From assembly GCF_017312365.1 (NCBI RefSeq), contig NZ_BLJI01000018.1, positions 25,512 through 89,511 of the forward strand: 64,000 nucleotides of DNA. Direction: 5' to 3'. Below, piece after piece: positions 18,661-27,655 of the stretch. Every line of letters begins with the position of its first letter. Positions within the stretch are counted from its first letter, which is position 1. A program made the translations under genes and the position numbers. This DNA comes from Chroococcus sp. FPU101 (GTDB lineage Bacteria > Cyanobacteriota > Cyanobacteriia > Cyanobacteriales > Microcystaceae). A model generated the notes under the pieces. It did no database searches. It was not told where the DNA came from and was given only the letters and a program-made list of their open reading frames with translations.

Positions 18661-19973
18661 GGGTCAATAATGTATTCAAATGCACCGATATCAACCGTTC
18701 CGACAATCCGAGGATAACCATTACCCCGTTGATCAAAAGGAATCAGTTCACCTGTATTACCATTACCATTAAGGTCAAAGCTATCGGCACTTACTAAAAC
18801 GTTATTTCCTCTATCAATAGCGGGACTACCATTGAGTAAAGCATGAGTTAACGTGATCCCACCATTATTCTGTAACGGGCTAAGTCTAGCATTAGGATTA
18901 ATAATATCTGTGCCTGTTCCCAGTGTCCCCCCTAACTCTTGTTCAATACGACCTATTAAGTTATTCGCATTGCCATTCATATCTCCATCAAGATTGCCAA
19001 AAACACTGATAAAGACAGCAACATCTGGATTTTCATCACTAAAATTACCTGCAACGATCGTATTTTTTAGATTAACGGTTCCTCCATCAACATAAATACC
19101 ACCGCCTTGAGTTGGATCAGAAAACTCAGTTGTAGAAATATTATTAGTAATAGTGCTGTTAGTAACGTTAACGAGTCCTTCATTAACTAAAATCCCTGCT
19201 CCACCATCATCCGCTTGATCTAAATTACTGCTAATGGTCGTGTTATTTAGTCCTAATGTAGCGAAAAAGTTGTAAATCCCTCCACCTAGATTGTAACTGA
19301 TCGTGCTACTGTCGATAGTTGCTGTACTGGTACTGCCATAATTAGCCAATCCTACACCTCTATTGTCGCTGATGGTTGTATTGATGAGGAAAAGGGTTTG
19401 CTCATTTGTAATTCCTCCACCAAGCACACTGGATCGATTATTGATCACCGTACTATTAACAAGAGTTAATGTACCTTGATTATTAATTCCACCACCACCA
19501 CCCCCACCAAAGCTAGAAGTTTCTAAACTGGTATTACCTGTAACGATCGTATTCGTTATAAACCCTTGACTTCCTAGGGTAATTTGAATACCTCCGCCCT
19601 CAATAATGCTCGATCCTCCAGTAATAATTAAATTATTGAGAGCTAAAGTAGATCTTTCATCATTATCAGAAGTACCAACCGTAAAAACTCGATCTCGTGT
19701 TACTAAACGTGAAGCATCGATGATCGCTGGTTGACCCTGAGCGACAATTGTTACATTCGCTCTATTGATAATATTTAAGTCGCCACCTCTAGTATCATCA
19801 TTGATCGATGCTGCTGTCAGTTGATAGGTAGCACCACCTGTTAAGTTAATGACGTAAGCATTATTCGGATCATTATTAGCAATGATAATTGCATCTCGTA
19901 GCGATAAACCATTCGCTGCACTACCATCATTTTGATCATCTGTTGTATCGACAAATAGTTCAGTCATCTTCAA
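18057..19973 (-). CDS. Secreted-type beta-helix protein with CSLREA-like start and five C-terminal repeats
   Basis: A 638-residue protein. It opens with TDDQNDGSAANGLSLRDAI, a CSLREA-type segment. A right-handed parallel beta-helix follows (about residues 60-300, many N-N-x-T-I and GGGI turns), then a choice-of-anchor-Q-like segment (LQNNGGITLTHALLNGSPAI, near 370). The last 200 residues hold five repeats of about 40 residues built on YxASNxDLIxxFGxN...HYxxxGxxEGR. There is no N-terminal signal peptide, so type I or another non-Sec route is likely (inference). Such proteins are usually surface or matrix proteins. It stands alone between convergent msrA and a divergent hydrolase. Confidence 0.75.
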   Translation of the reverse strand: MKMTELFVDTTDDQNDGSAANGLSLRDAIIIANNDPNNAYVINLTGGATYQLTAASINDDTRGGDLNIINRANVTIVAQGQPAIIDASRLVTRDRVFTVGTSDNDERSTLALNNLIITGGSSIIEGGGIQITLGSQGFITNTIVTGNTSLETSSFGGGGGGGINNQGTLTLVNSTVINNRSSVLGGGITNEQTLFLINTTISDNRGVGLANYGSTSTATIDSSTISYNLGGGIYNFFATLGLNNTTISSNLDQADDGGAGILVNEGLVNVTNSTITNNISTTEFSDPTQGGGIYVDGGTVNLKNTIVAGNFSDENPDVAVFISVFGNLDGDMNGNANNLIGRIEQELGGTLGTGTDIINPNARLSPLQNNGGITLTHALLNGSPAIDRGNNVLVSADSFDLNGNGNTGELIPFDQRGNGYPRIVGTVDIGAFEYIIDPAEYGASNPDLIPIFGDNLQALLNHYYNYGIFEGRSTDSFDPYRYVASNTDLIPVFGLNTTAATQHYITNGYFEGRSTTSFDPARYLNSYSDLLGVYGTNTEVATQHYMTSGFYEGRNPNLFPSDRYLASHGDLIQAFSYNLEAGSNHYLFSGRNEGRQVTFDPFSYMSLNPDVAGAYGGNPTLATEHYIEQGYFEGRRVA

Positions 19974-20212
19974 ATAATAAATTAATTGGACAATCTTGCG
20001 TTTTGACTCGCGGTCAGCCTAAAGTTGATTTTCCTTCATTTAATTTATTGATAAAATATCCAAAAGAAATATAATTGAAATGATTTGTATTCAAAGTAGT
20101 ATCTAAAAATGATTAACATACGTTTTAGATCATAAATCTCTCTTGAAAAAGCAATCATAAATAAAAAATAAAGATTTTTGACTTAGAATTGATATAGACT
20201 TTCTTTCTTCCC

Positions 20213-21034
20213 ATGACGCAAATTTCCCCATTTTTCCTCAATGTAGAGATTCAAGGAAAAGGTGAGCCAATTTTATGTCTACATGGTCATCCAGGCTCAA
20301 GTAAGAGTTTATCTGTATTTACGGATCATCTTGCTCAACAGTATCAGACGGTTGCACCCGATCTTCGAGGATACGGAAAAAGTCGTTATCAGGGTAAGTT
20401 TAAGATGCAGGATCATTTAACAGATTTGACTGCACTTTTAGATCAAAATCAAATTGAGGAATGCTGGTTACTGGGATGGTCTTTAGGAGGAATTCTAGCA
20501 CTAGAATTAGCTCTAGCGAATCCAAAACGTTTTAAAGGATTAATTCTAATTGCGTCGGCGGCGCGTCCTTTTGGCAATCATCCGCCGATTCGATGGTACG
20601 ATTTAGTATTTACAGGAATTTCGGGTTTAATTAATGCAGTCAAACCAGGATGGCAATGGAATATTGAAACCTTTGGTAAGCGATCGCTATTCCGTTACTT
20701 GATTACACAGCAAACGCCGCAAGCCTATAATTATATTGCTTCTTATGGAACTCCTGCTTATTTACAAACCTCTCGCGCTGCCGAAAAAGCTCTCTTTGAA
20801 GCCTTGGGTTTAGGTTACAATCGCTTAAAAGATCTAAAAATCTTAGAGATGCCTTGTTTGGTTTTAGCAGGTGCAGATGATCGTCATATCACCAGTCGTG
20901 CGAGTCAAGAAACAGCAGAACATTTAAAAAATTGTACTTGGAAATGCTACCCTGATACAGCCCATTTATTTCCTTGGGAAATCCCTGAGCAAGTGCTAAA
21001 TGATATTGATGATTGGTTAGAAATCAATCATTAA
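20213..21034 (+). CDS. Alpha/beta hydrolase
   Basis: A 273-residue alpha/beta hydrolase. The oxyanion-hole motif is LCLHGHPGSSKS, the nucleophile elbow GWSLGG (Ser), the acid is in LAGADDRH and the histidine in DTAHLFPWE. The cap domain covers roughly residues 130-200. Substrate and pathway are unknown; the fold covers esterases, lactonases and C-C hydrolases. It has its own leader of about 240 bases, AT-rich, with no recognised operator. Confidence 0.85.
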   Translation: MTQISPFFLNVEIQGKGEPILCLHGHPGSSKSLSVFTDHLAQQYQTVAPDLRGYGKSRYQGKFKMQDHLTDLTALLDQNQIEECWLLGWSLGGILALELALANPKRFKGLILIASAARPFGNHPPIRWYDLVFTGISGLINAVKPGWQWNIETFGKRSLFRYLITQQTPQAYNYIASYGTPAYLQTSRAAEKALFEALGLGYNRLKDLKILEMPCLVLAGADDRHITSRASQETAEHLKNCTWKCYPDTAHLFPWEIPEQVLNDIDDWLEINH

Positions 21035-21090
21035 TAGCAAACCCTATTTAGTTTGACTATCAAACTTCTAGAAGTGTTGATTTAGAACTA

Positions 21091-21573
21091 CTATAATACG
21101 GTAAATTCAAGAACATCATGAGTTCCACCTCTTAAAACAGAATCAGTTTGTTTACCTCGTAAACGTTTGTCTAAAAATGTTTCTAGAAATCCTTGAATGG
21201 CACCCAAAGTATAAGTACAATTACGGCTAGATCCTTGAGGTTCACCTGCCGAGCAAATCGTTTCTTTGGTGTAAACTTGATAAACTTCTCCAACTTGAAG
21301 AATTTGATCGACGATGCACAAGCGTGTCCCTTCTTTTCCAATAGCTTCATTCACTCTTACTTTAATTTCATCCATCGTCATATTATCGGAAGCTTTCGCT
21401 AAACCCAGAGATTCAGCTAACTGTTTACCGCGCTTTCTTCCTGCTGCGACTAATGCGATCATTGCCGCTTTTTCACCTAGTGCATCTTCTAAACCGATAA
21501 CAATTGCTTTTGTACAAACTATACTACTAAAGTCGCCTAAATCTGGTCGTAGTAATTCTTGAGCAACTGGCAT
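21091..21573 (-). CDS. V4R-like small-molecule-binding domain protein
   Basis: A 160-residue soluble protein. The C-terminal half reads C-x-Y-T-L-G-A-I-Q-G-F-L and ends GGTHDVLEFTVL. This resembles the V4R (hydrocarbon-binding) pattern, in which a Cys/Gly-rich helix is followed by a short C-terminal strand. The N terminus (LRPDLGDFSSIVCTKAIVIG) and GRKRGKQLAESLGL also fit that fold. V4R proteins bind small molecules or act in signalling and assembly. I am not certain of the family and no context gene helps. Confidence 0.5.
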   Translation of the reverse strand: MPVAQELLRPDLGDFSSIVCTKAIVIGLEDALGEKAAMIALVAAGRKRGKQLAESLGLAKASDNMTMDEIKVRVNEAIGKEGTRLCIVDQILQVGEVYQVYTKETICSAGEPQGSSRNCTYTLGAIQGFLETFLDKRLRGKQTDSVLRGGTHDVLEFTVL

Positions 21574-21915
21574 AATTTTCTACCTTTCGTAATTACTATA
21601 GCTTCAATGAATCTTTTTGTGATTCAGTCTTAATTTTTATCTTAATAATTTATTTATTGATCTGAAACTGAGTATTTACTGATTTTATGTGTTTTTATGT
21701 AACGTAAGTAATTATTACTAAAAATGAATTAACACGATCGTTTATTCCTTAAGACGGACGGTAGGACAAGTCCAATTCGTTAGTCTGAAAAGGATACAGT
21801 GTTCTGTGTAATAGTGAATTGCTTCATGATGGCACAACGAGTAGCGATCACAATTTTAGATTAAATCTTCAGTTAACAAGTAATGCTCTTTTCTTTGGAG
21901 AAGGAAGAAAAAAAT
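21574..21915. other. 342-base divergent intergenic region with no gene
   Basis: It separates the V4R-like gene (leftward) from the stress-type gene (rightward). It is AT-rich with scattered -10-like hexamers and one short inverted repeat, GGACAAGTCC near 21764. No ORF, RNA gene or known operator is recognised. Confidence 0.6.
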
Positions 21916-22479
21916 ATGAGTGAAAATCTTAAACGTGCTGTTGGCATATTTAGCGATCCTCAAATCGTTGAAGACGCACTTAATGATATCAAAGCGTCGG
22001 GTTTTGACATGGATAAGGTTTCTGTAATTGCTAAACAGATAGACAAAGATACCCAGTTTGCCGACGCTCAAGTTAGTGGACACGTTGGTAGTAAAGAGGT
22101 CAAGGGGACGACGGGAATTGTTAAAGATACGGCTATGAGTGGGGTAATAGCTACCTTTTTAGTTGGTTTGAGTAGTCTTGTTTTACCCAGTATCGGCCCT
22201 GTGATTGCTGCGGGAACGGCGGCAGTTGCTCTTGTTGCTACCGTAGTCAGTAGCGGTGTAGAAGCAGCATCAATCGGTGATTTAGTCAAGGCTCTGGTTG
22301 AAAGTGGTATACCCGAAGAGGATGCCAAAGTCTATAGCGATCGTCTAATTGCGGGAGATCCTTTGATTATAGTTGATGGCAATGCGGAAGATCTTGAACA
22401 GGTAGCAGCTATTTTAGAAAAGCGCAAAATTCAAAATTGGGCTATCTATCCGAGCAAAAATCTTTCACAGGCTACATAA
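21916..22479 (+). CDS. Stress-type protein with YflT/GSP17M-like domain and hydrophobic centre
   Basis: A 187-residue protein. Its N terminus, RAVGIFSDPQIVEDALNDIK followed by SGFDMDKVSVIAKQ, matches the general-stress-protein 17M/YflT domain. The middle (about residues 75-120) is glycine- and alanine-rich and could insert in a membrane. The C-terminal part (VESGIPEEDAKVYSDRLIAG) resembles the second half of such proteins. The start at 21916 is chosen over 21883 because GGAGAAGGAAG just upstream is a good ribosome site. Function is unknown; relatives respond to stress in other bacteria. Confidence 0.65.
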   Translation: MSENLKRAVGIFSDPQIVEDALNDIKASGFDMDKVSVIAKQIDKDTQFADAQVSGHVGSKEVKGTTGIVKDTAMSGVIATFLVGLSSLVLPSIGPVIAAGTAAVALVATVVSSGVEAASIGDLVKALVESGIPEEDAKVYSDRLIAGDPLIIVDGNAEDLEQVAAILEKRKIQNWAIYPSKNLSQAT

Positions 22480-22497
22480 AACTTTACCATGTTAGTT

Positions 22498-23871
22498 TTA
22501 TTCAGATAAATGATTAAGCTCATTTTCTGAGTTTTGATCTCCTACTGATTCTTGACGATGAATCCGAATTTGAGTTAAACGAGGCCCTTGGGCGGCGACA
22601 ACTGCGAATTCTAAGTTATTGTAATTATAAATTTCTCCTTGATGAGGGATTTTTTGCAGTTCATAGAGTAAAAACCCGCCCAAGGTTTGATATTCATCGG
22701 TGACAGGTAAATCGATATTTAAAGCTTTGTTAACTTCTTCTAAATCCATTTGTGCTTGCACTAAGAAAGTGTCTTCGTCTATCTTTTGAACATCAACAGG
22801 TTCTAAATTATTATCATCGGATTCATCGCCGATAATTTCTGCAATGATGTCTTGTATTGTGATTAAACCCGATGTTCCACCAAATTCATCGATTAAAATC
22901 ACCATTTTGGCGTTTGATTCCTGCATAATCGATAATAATTCACTTAAAGGGATGGATTCGGGATAAAAATTAACCGGTTTAATCCAAGATTGTAATAAAG
23001 TGTCATTAAGATTTCTACCTTGAGCTAAAGGCAAAGCCAAATCTTTAAATTCAATTACGCCTTTAATCTCATCTAATGAGTGTCCTTTAACTGGATAACG
23101 AGAATAGCCACTTGCGGAAACTTCTTCTAATAAATCCTTAAATGTAGCCTCTTTTTCTACAGCCGCAATTTGAGTTCGTGGAATCATAATTTCTTCGGCT
23201 GTTACTTTTTTGAATTCAAAGACGTTATTAATAATTTCTCGTTGCTCTTCTTCTAAACCCATTGATACTTCATCAGTACTAATCATTAATTGTAATTCTT
23301 GTGGAGTGACGCGATCATGCCATCTTGTATCTGACGAACGAATCCCCAATAAACTGAGTAAAAAACGGGTCGATTGATTTAAAATCCAAATAAAAGGATT
23401 AAATACTTTTGCAATGACTCCGATGGGTAAGGCTAAGATTTTGGCTAGTTTTTCGGCATAGATGAGAGCGACTGATTTGGGGCAAAGTTCGCCTAAAATA
23501 ATCTGTAAATATGCAATTAAAAAAAATGCGATCGGAATCGAAAAAGCATGAGCATAAAACTCAGATGTTTGTGGAGATAGTGGCAGACGTAAGATACAAT
23601 CTTTGACTAAAGTTGCCATTGTACTTTCGCCGATCCACCCCAAAGCCAAACTCGAAAGCGTAATGCCAAGTTGAGTGGTTGATAAAAGACGATCTAAACT
23701 TCTTTGTAATGATTGTACCGTTTGGGCTAATAGATCTCCACTTTCTACGAGTTGTATAATTCGAGAACGCCGTACCGAAACAATCGAAAATTCTGCCGTC
23801 ACAAAAAAAGCATTGAGAAAAATTAATAAGAAAACTAAAGATAATCTTAAAATAATATCGTCAGTAGTCAT
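22498..23871 (-). CDS. CNNM/CorC (HlyC) family membrane protein with CBS domains
   Basis: A 457-residue protein with the three-part CNNM/CorC layout. An N-terminal DUF21 membrane domain of about four helices (residues 1-190) contains SIVSVRRSRI and GWIGESTMA. A pair of CBS domains (about 215-345) starts at EIMIPRTQIAAVEKEA, with DEFGGTSGLITIQDIIAEI. A C-terminal CorC/HlyC domain ends the protein (VDVQKIDEDTFLVQAQMDLE onward). Members move or regulate magnesium or related cations; the older haemolysin name should not be taken literally. It is convergent with the stress-type gene, 18 bases away, with no visible terminator. Confidence 0.9.
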   Translation of the reverse strand: MTTDDIILRLSLVFLLIFLNAFFVTAEFSIVSVRRSRIIQLVESGDLLAQTVQSLQRSLDRLLSTTQLGITLSSLALGWIGESTMATLVKDCILRLPLSPQTSEFYAHAFSIPIAFFLIAYLQIILGELCPKSVALIYAEKLAKILALPIGVIAKVFNPFIWILNQSTRFLLSLLGIRSSDTRWHDRVTPQELQLMISTDEVSMGLEEEQREIINNVFEFKKVTAEEIMIPRTQIAAVEKEATFKDLLEEVSASGYSRYPVKGHSLDEIKGVIEFKDLALPLAQGRNLNDTLLQSWIKPVNFYPESIPLSELLSIMQESNAKMVILIDEFGGTSGLITIQDIIAEIIGDESDDNNLEPVDVQKIDEDTFLVQAQMDLEEVNKALNIDLPVTDEYQTLGGFLLYELQKIPHQGEIYNYNNLEFAVVAAQGPRLTQIRIHRQESVGDQNSENELNHLSE

Positions 23872-23921
23872 TTAGATAAAAGAGATAATCTCTGGAATTC
23901 GGATATTTTTTCAGACAATCA

Positions 23922-24638
23922 TTAATTTGCTATTGCCTGCTCTGATGAACTAATTGGAATATTAGAAATATCAAGTTTCAGTTTTTGTTCAGGATAATCT
24001 GTTAATTTTAAAGAAATTAATTTACTATTTTTTTCAATTAAAGCGATCGGAATTTCAACTGTTCCTTTAAAGGTTTCGCCATTTGCTGGAATTTCACTAG
24101 GTAAGCCTTCAGTAATCGCGCTTAAGATTTGTCCTTGATTATCTTGAACTTCTAAAAAACTGTAAAGAAATTGTATGGTTTGGTTACCTTCATTTTTAAG
24201 ACTAATATCAAAAATTAGAGAGTCTCCTTGATAACTGGCTTTCGTAATCTCTAAAGTCATTTTTTTATCTTGAACTTTTAAGGGAAAATTGAAGGTAAGA
24301 TCTTGATTTTTTGAGGCAGTGGCTTCAGTTTTTTCAAGTGAAGAGACGGGTTCAGTTTCCTTTTTCGGCTCATTCTTGGCTTTAGATTTTGTTTTTTGAT
24401 TTTGGATGTAGGTTTCTACTTTTTTAATAATTTGCTTTTCATTAACGGGTTTGAAAGCTTGAGGGCGGGCTGTCTGTGAAGCCGATGTCGAAAACTTCTT
24501 GCTAGGATTGACATCGGGGGAACTGACTCCTTTGATTGCCTCAGCCCCTAGTTTATAGGCTAACACAGCACTTCCAATGCCTGCTCCTAAAATAGAAACT
24601 AAGATAGCAAGGGTCAGTTGATACGTTTTAATTTTCAT
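23922..24638 (-). CDS. Membrane-anchored protein with Lys/Glu-rich linker, function unknown
   Basis: A 238-residue protein with one N-terminal membrane segment (LTLAILVSILGAGIGSAVLA), a charged, low-complexity linker rich in Lys, Glu, Ser and Thr (about residues 45-110), and a C-terminal beta-rich domain with EITKASYQGDSLIFDISLKN, which resembles DUF4352/Ig-like extracytoplasmic domains. No named family is recognised. It lies 50 bases downstream of the start of the CNNM gene on the same strand and reads toward it, so both may share a transcript. Confidence 0.6.
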   Translation of the reverse strand: MKIKTYQLTLAILVSILGAGIGSAVLAYKLGAEAIKGVSSPDVNPSKKFSTSASQTARPQAFKPVNEKQIIKKVETYIQNQKTKSKAKNEPKKETEPVSSLEKTEATASKNQDLTFNFPLKVQDKKMTLEITKASYQGDSLIFDISLKNEGNQTIQFLYSFLEVQDNQGQILSAITEGLPSEIPANGETFKGTVEIPIALIEKNSKLISLKLTDYPEQKLKLDISNIPISSSEQAIAN

Positions 24639-24691
24639 TTTAGCGATCGCCGTTCTTTGGACTTAAATACTCAAAGCTTAATTAAACAGGA

Positions 24692-24697
24692 TATAAT
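24692..24697 (+). promoter_or_regulatory. TATAAT -10 box of the tRNA gene
   Basis: A perfect TATAAT lies 16 bases before the first base of the tRNA. The region 17 bases upstream of it has no good -35 hexamer. Confidence 0.6.
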
Positions 24698-24713
24698 ACA
24701 CTGAGAATAATAA

Positions 24714-24786
24714 CCAGGGTTGGCCGAGCGGTTGAGGCAGCGAACTCATAATTCGCGCAAGGCAGGTTCAACTCCTGCACCCTGGA
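24714..24786 (+). tRNA. tRNA-Ile2, anticodon CAU (lysidine type)
   Basis: The 73-base cloverleaf has acceptor arms CCAGGGT and ACCCTGG with discriminator A, a D arm GGCCGAGCGGTTGAGGC, anticodon stem GCGAA/TTCGC with loop CTCATAA, a five-base variable loop and T stem GCAGG/CCTGC with loop TTCAACT. The anticodon is CAU. The D arm and anticodon loop resemble chloroplast trnI-CAU rather than initiator or elongator tRNA-Met, so I assign the isoleucine tRNA that reads AUA after TilS converts C34 to lysidine. CCA is not encoded. Confidence 0.88.
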
Positions 24787-24813
24787 TCGAAGAGTCGAAC
24801 CCGTAACAAACGG

Positions 24814-25263
24814 TTAGGGACTTAAATAAGAAGGATCATCTTGAATTGAACTATTAAAAGGATTGGGTGCATCCTGAGTTCTCAGACGTGGTTTATTAAA
24901 TTCTTGCTCTTTAAAATAGGTATACAACGCCCCTACAAGTTTCCCATCTCTAGCAATAAGATTATCTAGAAACGATCCAGGGAAAGTCCGTGCGCCAAAT
25001 ATATTATTAATTTGTCCTGAGATACCCGTAATATCATGAAAGGTTCCAGTATTGTGATTAAAGGCTCGATCAAATAAGGTAGAAAGATCATTATTGAGCA
25101 TACCACCATCTAGGGTAGCAGAAAAATTACTATCACTGAGTTGTGTATCTTCCTGTTGAGCGACTTCAAAGGAAACTTCATCGGCTCTAACCCCAGGGGC
25201 TAAAATAAGAGAGGTTACTAAAAGACTGGGAATCCAAAGACCCAGATTTTTTCTAATGGCCAT
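24814..25263 (-). CDS. Small exported protein of unknown function
   Basis: The protein begins MAIRKNLGLWIPSLLVTSLI, a signal peptide with a likely cleavage site after GVRADE, followed by about 120 polar residues with no recognised domain (NNIFGARTFPGSFLDNLIAR is distinctive). It is probably periplasmic or thylakoid-lumenal. Three in-frame ATGs lie close together. I chose 25263 because TTGGAG then sits about six bases upstream; ATGs at 25266 and 25275 are alternatives. It faces the tRNA gene and is followed by no clear terminator. Confidence 0.6.
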   Translation of the reverse strand: MAIRKNLGLWIPSLLVTSLILAPGVRADEVSFEVAQQEDTQLSDSNFSATLDGGMLNNDLSTLFDRAFNHNTGTFHDITGISGQINNIFGARTFPGSFLDNLIARDGKLVGALYTYFKEQEFNKPRLRTQDAPNPFNSSIQDDPSYLSP

Positions 25264-25466
25264 CATTTGCTCCAAATGTTTAAAGATGTTAAGAAAGTTG
25301 CAACAACATCATCGGTTTTGTCGGGTATTTTACGTGAATTTATCTAAGTAAATTTATTTAAAATCCTAATAAAACAATAGATGAAATGTTGAACCAGCTT
25401 GACCCAATTGTAGCCGATCAATTAATAAAATTGAATCAAATTAAATGATATTTTGAACCACAAAAA

Positions 25467-26075
25467 ATGAAATTTATGTCTAATTTTTCAGTAGCGATCG
25501 CATCTCGTCCCGCCCTCCGTGAATTTCTGCTCAATTTACTCCTTCAGTTAGCCTATCGAGAAGGTGATTTTGTTTTATCTTCTGGGCAAAAAAGTTCCTA
25601 TTATATCAATGGCAAAGAAGTGACTCTTAATGCTGAAGGAGCCTTAGCCATTGGTCGTTTAATTTTGCCACTCCTGCCCCCACAAACCGATGCTGTCGCG
25701 GGATTAACATTAGGCGCAGATCCCATTGTTTCGGCGGTAAGTGTTGTATCAGCCTATGAAGCTCGTCCTATTCCAGCATTAATTATTCGTAAAGAAGCCA
25801 AAGGTCACGGAACTAAAGCCTATATTGAAGGGCCTACACTTTCTTCGGGTGCTAAGGTAGTGGTTCTAGAAGACGTTGTAACCACTGGAAAATCAGCCTT
25901 ACAAGCCGTTGAACGCTTAAAAGACGCGGGGTATGTCGTCGAACAAATTATTGCTTTAGTAGACCGAGAACAGGGTGGCGGGGAACTTTATGAGTCCTTG
26001 GGGCTTAAATTCCAAGCTTTGTTTTCGATTCGGGAACTACAACAACGATATCAGGAGTTGTCAGTTAGTAATTGA
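25467..26075 (+). CDS. pyrE: Orotate phosphoribosyltransferase
   Basis: PyrE joins orotate to PRPP to give orotidine monophosphate in pyrimidine synthesis. The 202-residue protein carries the substrate loop FVLSSGQKSSYYINGKEVTL, the mobile RKEAKGHGTKAYIEG loop and the PRPP motif VVVLEDVVTTGKSA. ATGs at 25467 and 25476 are both possible starts. Two M16-type genes follow 44 bases later in the same direction, without an obvious functional link. Confidence 0.95.
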   Translation: MKFMSNFSVAIASRPALREFLLNLLLQLAYREGDFVLSSGQKSSYYINGKEVTLNAEGALAIGRLILPLLPPQTDAVAGLTLGADPIVSAVSVVSAYEARPIPALIIRKEAKGHGTKAYIEGPTLSSGAKVVVLEDVVTTGKSALQAVERLKDAGYVVEQIIALVDREQGGGELYESLGLKFQALFSIRELQQRYQELSVSN

Positions 26076-26119
26076 TAATAGTTAGGATAGCTAAGGAACT
26101 GCTCACTTAAATTATCAAT

Positions 26120-27640
26120 ATGGGATTTTTAAGAACCATTATCGGTTTGGCACTTGGCTTAACCCTGTTTATATCAAGTTGGGGTTTATTGCCCTCTCAT
26201 GTAATTGCACAAGAAATCAATCCTTATCTCAAACAAGCCACAGAACGAGTTACCGAATTTACCCTCGATAACGGGTTAAAATTTATTGTCATGGAAAACC
26301 GTGATGCTCCCGTTGTTTCCTTTTTTACCTATGCAGATGTGGGGGGAGTCGATGAACCTGTTGGCAAAACAGGGGTGGCTCATTTTTTGGAACATTTGGC
26401 TTTTAAGGGGACTAGAGAAATTGGTACCACTGATTATCAGGCGGAAAAAGCAATTTTAGACCGTCAGGATCAAGTTTATGACCAGATACAAACCGCTAAA
26501 AAATTAGGTAAGTCCGCAGACGTTAAACAATTAAGCCAAGAATTTGAACAATTACAAGCACAAGCTAATCAATTTGTCAAGCAAAATGAATTTGGTCAAA
26601 TTGTCGAACGTTCGGGGGGAGTTGGCTTAAATGCGGCAACTTCGGCGGATGCAACGGTCTATTTTTATAGTTTTCCTGCTAATAAACTAGAAATGTGGAT
26701 GTCCCTTGAATCAGAACGCTTTTTAGATCCTGTGTTTCGAGAATTTTATAAAGAAAAAGAAGTGATTCTCGAAGAACGTCGTCTCAGAACCGATAATAAT
26801 CCAGTTGGTCAAATGATTGAAGCTTTTATCGACAAAGCGTTTACGAAACATCCCTACAAGCGTCCTGTCATTGGTTATGACGAGGATATCCGTAATTTAT
26901 CTAGAGAGGATGTGACACAGTTTTTTAACGCTTATTATCCACCGAATAATTTAACAATTGCGATCGTTGGTGATGTCGATGCTGCTAAAGTAGAAGAATT
27001 AGCAAAGATTTATTTTGGTCGTTATACGGCAAAACCCAAACCTAGCGAAAATATTTCTATTGAACCGCAACAAACCGCATCAAGAGAAGTTGATTTAACC
27101 CTACCTTCCCAACCTTGGTACTTTAAAGGGTATCATCGTCCAGAATTGAATCATCCTGATAATGCGATATATGAAGTGATTACTACTTTGATGAGTAATG
27201 GCAGAACATCGCGTTTGTATCGTTCTTTGGTTGAAGACAAACAAATCGCGTTAGTTGCACAGGGATTTAATGGTTTTCCAGGGGACAAATATCCGAATTT
27301 AATTTTGTTTTATGCGATGACTTCACCCAATGGAACCCTCGAAGAAGTACAAAAAGCATTAAACCAAGAAATTGAACGTCTTAAAAATGAACCCGTCTCC
27401 GAAAAAGAATTACAACGGGCTAAAAATCAACTACGGGCGCAACTCCTGCGTACTCTCAATTCTAATTCGGGAATGGCACAAGCCTTAGCCGAATACGACG
27501 TTAAAACAGGAAGTTGGCGCAATTTATTTAATCAAATCGATCAATTTTCGGCGGTTAGTGCTGAAGATATTCAACGTGTCGCTATTTCTACCTTTAAAGA
27601 AGAAAATAGCACGATCGGACGCATTCAACCCGCACAATAA
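26120..27640 (+). CDS. M16 family zinc peptidase, catalytic subunit type
   Basis: A 506-residue protein with a signal peptide (about residues 1-30, ending VIAQE). The inverted zinc motif H-x-x-E-H is in HFLEHLAFKG, and the third ligand is probably the Glu in EKEVILEERRL. Two M16 half-domains are present. The C-terminal half lacks a clear Arg/Tyr pair, which fits a catalytic subunit that needs a partner. The next gene, 15 bases downstream, encodes that kind of partner. The pair probably forms a periplasmic heterodimer that degrades peptides (family knowledge plus inference). Confidence 0.9.
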   Translation: MGFLRTIIGLALGLTLFISSWGLLPSHVIAQEINPYLKQATERVTEFTLDNGLKFIVMENRDAPVVSFFTYADVGGVDEPVGKTGVAHFLEHLAFKGTREIGTTDYQAEKAILDRQDQVYDQIQTAKKLGKSADVKQLSQEFEQLQAQANQFVKQNEFGQIVERSGGVGLNAATSADATVYFYSFPANKLEMWMSLESERFLDPVFREFYKEKEVILEERRLRTDNNPVGQMIEAFIDKAFTKHPYKRPVIGYDEDIRNLSREDVTQFFNAYYPPNNLTIAIVGDVDAAKVEELAKIYFGRYTAKPKPSENISIEPQQTASREVDLTLPSQPWYFKGYHRPELNHPDNAIYEVITTLMSNGRTSRLYRSLVEDKQIALVAQGFNGFPGDKYPNLILFYAMTSPNGTLEEVQKALNQEIERLKNEPVSEKELQRAKNQLRAQLLRTLNSNSGMAQALAEYDVKTGSWRNLFNQIDQFSAVSAEDIQRVAISTFKEENSTIGRIQPAQ

Positions 27641-27655
27641 ATAAGGATCACATCT

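Noticed and set aside
21759..21772. GGACAAGTCC inverted repeat as a regulatory site
   Set aside because: Short, common by chance, and not positioned against a convincing promoter.
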